From assembly GCA_964655355.1 (NCBI GenBank), contig CAZZMD010000052.1:1-33230 (forward strand): a stretch of 33,230 bases of DNA. The letters run 5' to 3'. Under the pieces are notes generated by a model. It saw only the letters and a program-made list of their open reading frames with translations, was not told where the DNA came from and did not search any database. A program made the translations under genes and the position numbers. Positions 31,127-33,230 of this stretch are shown here, one piece after another. The stretch comes from CALGDE01 sp964655355 (GTDB taxonomy: Bacteria > Cyanobacteriota > Cyanobacteriia > CACIAM-69d). Every line of letters begins with the position of its first letter. Position 1 is the first letter of the stretch.

Positions 31127-31513
31127 ATGTCCCACTTCAGCCAAGTCAAAACCCAGATTCGCAATCTAACCTCCCTCAAAACAGCTTTGACCGACTTAGG
31201 CATTGAGTGGAAGTCTGGCCCCTGTGATGTGCGTGGGTATCAAGGTCAAACCCACTCCGCTGACCTGGCGATCGCCCAAGAGAACGGCTACGACATCGGG
31301 TTTGCATGGAATGGCGCTGAGTACGCTTTGGTGACCGACCTGCAATATTGGCAGCAGACGGGAACCGTTGACCGCTTCATCAAGAAAGTGACCCAACGCT
31401 ACGCCTACCACACCATCATGAGCACCACCAGCGAGAAAGGCTTCCAGGTGGCTGAAGAGCAGAAAAATGCCGATGGTTCCATCCGCCTAGTCCTGCAACG
31501 CTGGAACGGCTAA
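31127..31513 (+). CDS. ycf35: Ycf35 (DUF1257) protein
   Basis: A 128-residue soluble protein of the Ycf35/DUF1257 family, encoded in cyanobacteria and red-algal plastids; biochemical role unknown. Recognised by the start MSHFSQVKTQIRNLTSLK, the central DLAIAQENGYDIGFAWNG, and YALVTDLQYW, with the QRYAYHTI segment toward the end. The single Cys33 is in GPCDVRGYQG. It lies in the middle of the DUF2997-Ycf35-ferredoxin arrangement. The 210-bp gap upstream and 154-bp gap downstream leave room for its own promoter. Confidence 0.93.
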   Translation: MSHFSQVKTQIRNLTSLKTALTDLGIEWKSGPCDVRGYQGQTHSADLAIAQENGYDIGFAWNGAEYALVTDLQYWQQTGTVDRFIKKVTQRYAYHTIMSTTSEKGFQVAEEQKNADGSIRLVLQRWNG

Positions 31514-31579
31514 ACCTTTCCCGTCCGAAACCCATCACCGAGGGGCAGCCTGCAACTATCGCTGTTCTTTAGTGGTGGG

Positions 31580-31601
31580 TTCTCTATATCTTCTCTATAC
31601 C
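31580..31601. repeat. 11-bp tandem duplication
   Basis: TTCTCTATATC is followed by TTCTCTATACC; 10 of 11 bases match. It lies between ycf35 and the ferredoxin gene. Confidence 0.82.
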
Positions 31602-31667
31602 TAGGCAGATCTAGGTGTCCTGTCCCCAGCGGGAAGAGAAACCACCGTTGTTAAAGAGGGCTGAGCG

Positions 31668-32117
31668 ATGTCGGAGACCCAAGGACAGCCATCGGGCTTT
31701 GAGCCGGAATTAGGGGGAGAGTTGCGCCACGGCGTTGACCGCACTGGCTTCGAACCTGAGTTGGGGGGAGCGGTCCGCCAGAAGGGGGTCTATGTCGAAG
31801 AAGTTGACTGCATTGGCTGTACCCACTGTGCCCACGTCGCTCGCAGCACCTTTTACGTGGAGCCAGAATACGGTCGGGCGCGCGCGATTCGCCAGGACGG
31901 GGACTCGGAAGACACTATCCAAGAGGCGATCGACACCTGCCCTGTGAACTGCATCCACTGGGTTGATTTCACCAAACTCAAGCAACTGGAGCGCGATCGC
32001 CAATTCCAAGAGATTCCCGTGGTCGGCTTCCCCGTCAGCAAAGCCCTAACCCGTAAGCGCAAGCAACAAAGGCGTCGTAAGATTCAAGGGGAGAAAAACA
32101 AGCAGAATAATCACTAG
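31668..32117 (+). CDS. [4Fe-4S] ferredoxin of the Ycf35-linked type
   Basis: A 149-residue iron-sulfur protein. The cluster ligands are Cys48, Cys51 and Cys54 (CIGCTHC) plus Cys91 in DTCPVNC, giving one [4Fe-4S] cluster. The N-terminus carries a duplicated peptide, GFEPELGG at residues 10-17 and 27-34, each followed by a similar short arm. As I recall, this is a feature of the family, not an oddity of this strain. The C-terminus is strongly basic (TRKRKQQRRRKIQGEKNK), which may bind nucleic acid or an acidic partner. Related domains occur in plant plastid proteins. It follows ycf35 and lies 9 bp before murQ. Confidence 0.9.
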   Translation: MSETQGQPSGFEPELGGELRHGVDRTGFEPELGGAVRQKGVYVEEVDCIGCTHCAHVARSTFYVEPEYGRARAIRQDGDSEDTIQEAIDTCPVNCIHWVDFTKLKQLERDRQFQEIPVVGFPVSKALTRKRKQQRRRKIQGEKNKQNNH

Positions 32118-32126
32118 ATCTTCCCC

Positions 32127-33059
32127 ATGTCAGACCCCCAGGGTGCCGCCCGAGCCGCCGGCGATCGTGGATATCTCACCACCGAACAAACCAATCCTGC
32201 CAGCGCTAACCTAGACGAATTGTCGTCGCTGGAATTGGTCGACTTATTTAACAAAGAAGATATTCGCACCGTTGAGGCGATCGCCGGCGCTCGGAAAGCT
32301 CTAGCCAAAACCGTCGAACTCGCCGCCCAATCCTTAAGCCAAGGAGGGCGGTTCTTCTATGTTGGCGCCGGAACCAGCGGTCGCTTGGGAGTTTTAGATG
32401 CTTCCGAATGCCCCCCCACCTTTTGTACCGATCCCGAAATGGTTCAGGGCATCATTGCCGGCGGCCGGGATGCGCTAGTGCGTAGCTCCGAAGCCCTAGA
32501 AGACAATGCCGAAGATGGCGCCGCCGCCCTCAAGGAACGGGACCTCACAGCGCAAGACACCGTGGTGGGGATCACCGCAGGGGGCACAACGCCCTACGTA
32601 CACGGTGCCCTTAAATTTGCCCAAGCCGTAGGCGCTCACACCTCTTTTATTGCCTGTGTACCTAAAGAGCAAGTTGTCCCCCCCGGTACCGTTGATGCAG
32701 ATATTCGCCTGATCGTTGGTCCAGAATTATTAACCGGCTCCACGCGCTTAAAATCAGGCACCGCAACCAAAATGGCCTTGAATATCATCTCTACCGGTGC
32801 GATGGTTCTGCTCGGCAAAGTCTATGGCAATCGCATGGTCGATGTTTCCGTAAGCAACATTAAATTGCGCGATCGGGCCGTACGAATGATTTGCGACCTG
32901 GCTGATGTTGACCGAGTAACGGCTCAAGCACTGTTGGAGCGATCGGGAAACAGAGTAAAGCTTGCATTACTCATGCATTGGAAAGGGCTTGAAGTAGATC
33001 AAGCTCAAAAACTATTAGATGCCCAACAAGGCAAGTTACGCGAAGCTCTCTCCACATAG
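32127..33059 (+). CDS. murQ: N-acetylmuramic acid 6-phosphate etherase
   Basis: Cleaves the lactyl ether of N-acetylmuramic acid 6-phosphate to give GlcNAc 6-phosphate and lactate, in peptidoglycan recycling. The 310-residue protein has an SIS sugar-isomerase domain with FFYVGAGTSGRLGVLDASE (catalytic Glu at the end), the PPTF loop, and ALEDNAEDGA with the second catalytic Glu. VVGITAGGTTPYV lies in the middle and TGSTRLKSGTATKMALN toward the C-terminus, followed by a small helical domain. It begins 9 bp after the ferredoxin stop, so they are likely co-transcribed, although no functional link is obvious. Confidence 0.96.
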   Translation: MSDPQGAARAAGDRGYLTTEQTNPASANLDELSSLELVDLFNKEDIRTVEAIAGARKALAKTVELAAQSLSQGGRFFYVGAGTSGRLGVLDASECPPTFCTDPEMVQGIIAGGRDALVRSSEALEDNAEDGAAALKERDLTAQDTVVGITAGGTTPYVHGALKFAQAVGAHTSFIACVPKEQVVPPGTVDADIRLIVGPELLTGSTRLKSGTATKMALNIISTGAMVLLGKVYGNRMVDVSVSNIKLRDRAVRMICDLADVDRVTAQALLERSGNRVKLALLMHWKGLEVDQAQKLLDAQQGKLREALST

Positions 33060-33135
33060 CCATTCACGTCTACTTGGGCTTTATTGTGCTCTATGTAGAA
33101 CATTCTTTCCTATCAACAGCTCCCTTCCAATGGGA

Positions 33136-33170
33136 AAAGACCACCTATTCCAAATGAATAAGTGGCCTTT
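33136..33170 (-). terminator. Possible leftward terminator at the window edge
   Basis: A 15-bp stem (AAAGGCCACTTATTC read on the minus strand, two G-U pairs) with a 5-base loop is followed on that strand by TTTT. On the plus strand the same two positions are A-C mismatches, so it fits a gene arriving from the right better than murQ. Confidence 0.45.
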
Positions 33171-33230
33171 CTTGAAAAATCACCCTGGCATCGAGCTATT
33201 TTGACAGGGACCAACGTCCCAACTATCGTC

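Noticed and set aside
3986..31601. Tandem duplications interpreted as CRISPR or STRR/LTRR repeats
   Set aside because: Units are 9-15 bp, contiguous without spacers, two to three copies, and different at each locus, which fits none of these classes.
1..33230. Very frequent GCGATCGC palindromes
   Set aside because: This is HIP1, the well-known highly iterated palindrome of many cyanobacterial genomes; it is useful for taxonomy but not novel.

Overview
The window is chromosomal DNA from a cyanobacterium. The evidence is the dense scatter of the HIP1 palindrome (GCGATCGC and its GGCGATCGCC extensions), a GC-rich composition, and several families restricted to cyanobacteria and plastids: Ycf35/DUF1257, DUF2997, DUF1995, DUF1997, DUF3153, an FtsH-like M41 remnant, and the ACT-domain malic enzyme. 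The genus cannot be fixed from the sequence alone. No tRNA, rRNA, CRISPR array, phage gene, transposase or insertion sequence was seen. The region reads as core chromosome, not a mobile island.

Layout. 1-2620 (+): the 3' end of ssb, a DUF3153 lipoprotein, and an adenylate cyclase with a degenerate receiver domain. 2553-3897 (-): folK and a pteridine reductase-like SDR, a small pterin/folate pair. 4254-4724 (+): a secreted protein with a good terminator. 4822-6231 (-): malic enzyme. 6711-11130 (+): dxs, a ProA-like protein lacking the catalytic cysteine, and an EamA transporter. 11152-11733 (-): DUF1997. 11933-12844 (+): pheA. 12888-19281 (-): moaE, a FAD oxidoreductase and a [2Fe-2S] ferredoxin in one apparent unit, then a strongly altered CobQ-like protein, a small cyanobacterial protein, a low-molecular-weight protein tyrosine phosphatase, and the M41-like zinc protein. 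19494-20240 (+): DUF1995. 20250-26956 (-): a TPR protein, mtnP, ppk1 translationally coupled to a 70-residue protein, a 7Fe-type ferredoxin and an AEC permease. 27130-29236 (+): a sugar-phosphate nucleotidyltransferase and a two-pass membrane coiled-coil protein, closed by a 16-bp perfect bidirectional terminator. 29362-30402 (-): a saccharopine-dehydrogenase-like oxidoreductase. 30704-33059 (+): DUF2997, Ycf35, a [4Fe-4S] ferredoxin and murQ.

No single large new system stands out. Three things deserve attention. First, two proteins (CobQ-like and ProA-like) keep the full fold and length of biosynthetic enzymes while losing the catalytic or substrate-binding residues; a third, the cyclase, carries a receiver domain without a phosphoacceptor. 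Second, nearly every intergenic spacer carries its own short tandem duplication (unit 9-15 bp, two or three copies, each with a different sequence), sometimes running across a stop codon. This points to a mutational process and not to a repeat family. Third, a ferredoxin/FAD-oxidoreductase/moaE unit and a DUF2997/Ycf35/ferredoxin unit with a Fur-box-like site upstream suggest redox or metal-linked functions that are not characterised.

Family assignments rest on motifs read by eye and remembered family patterns; no search was run.
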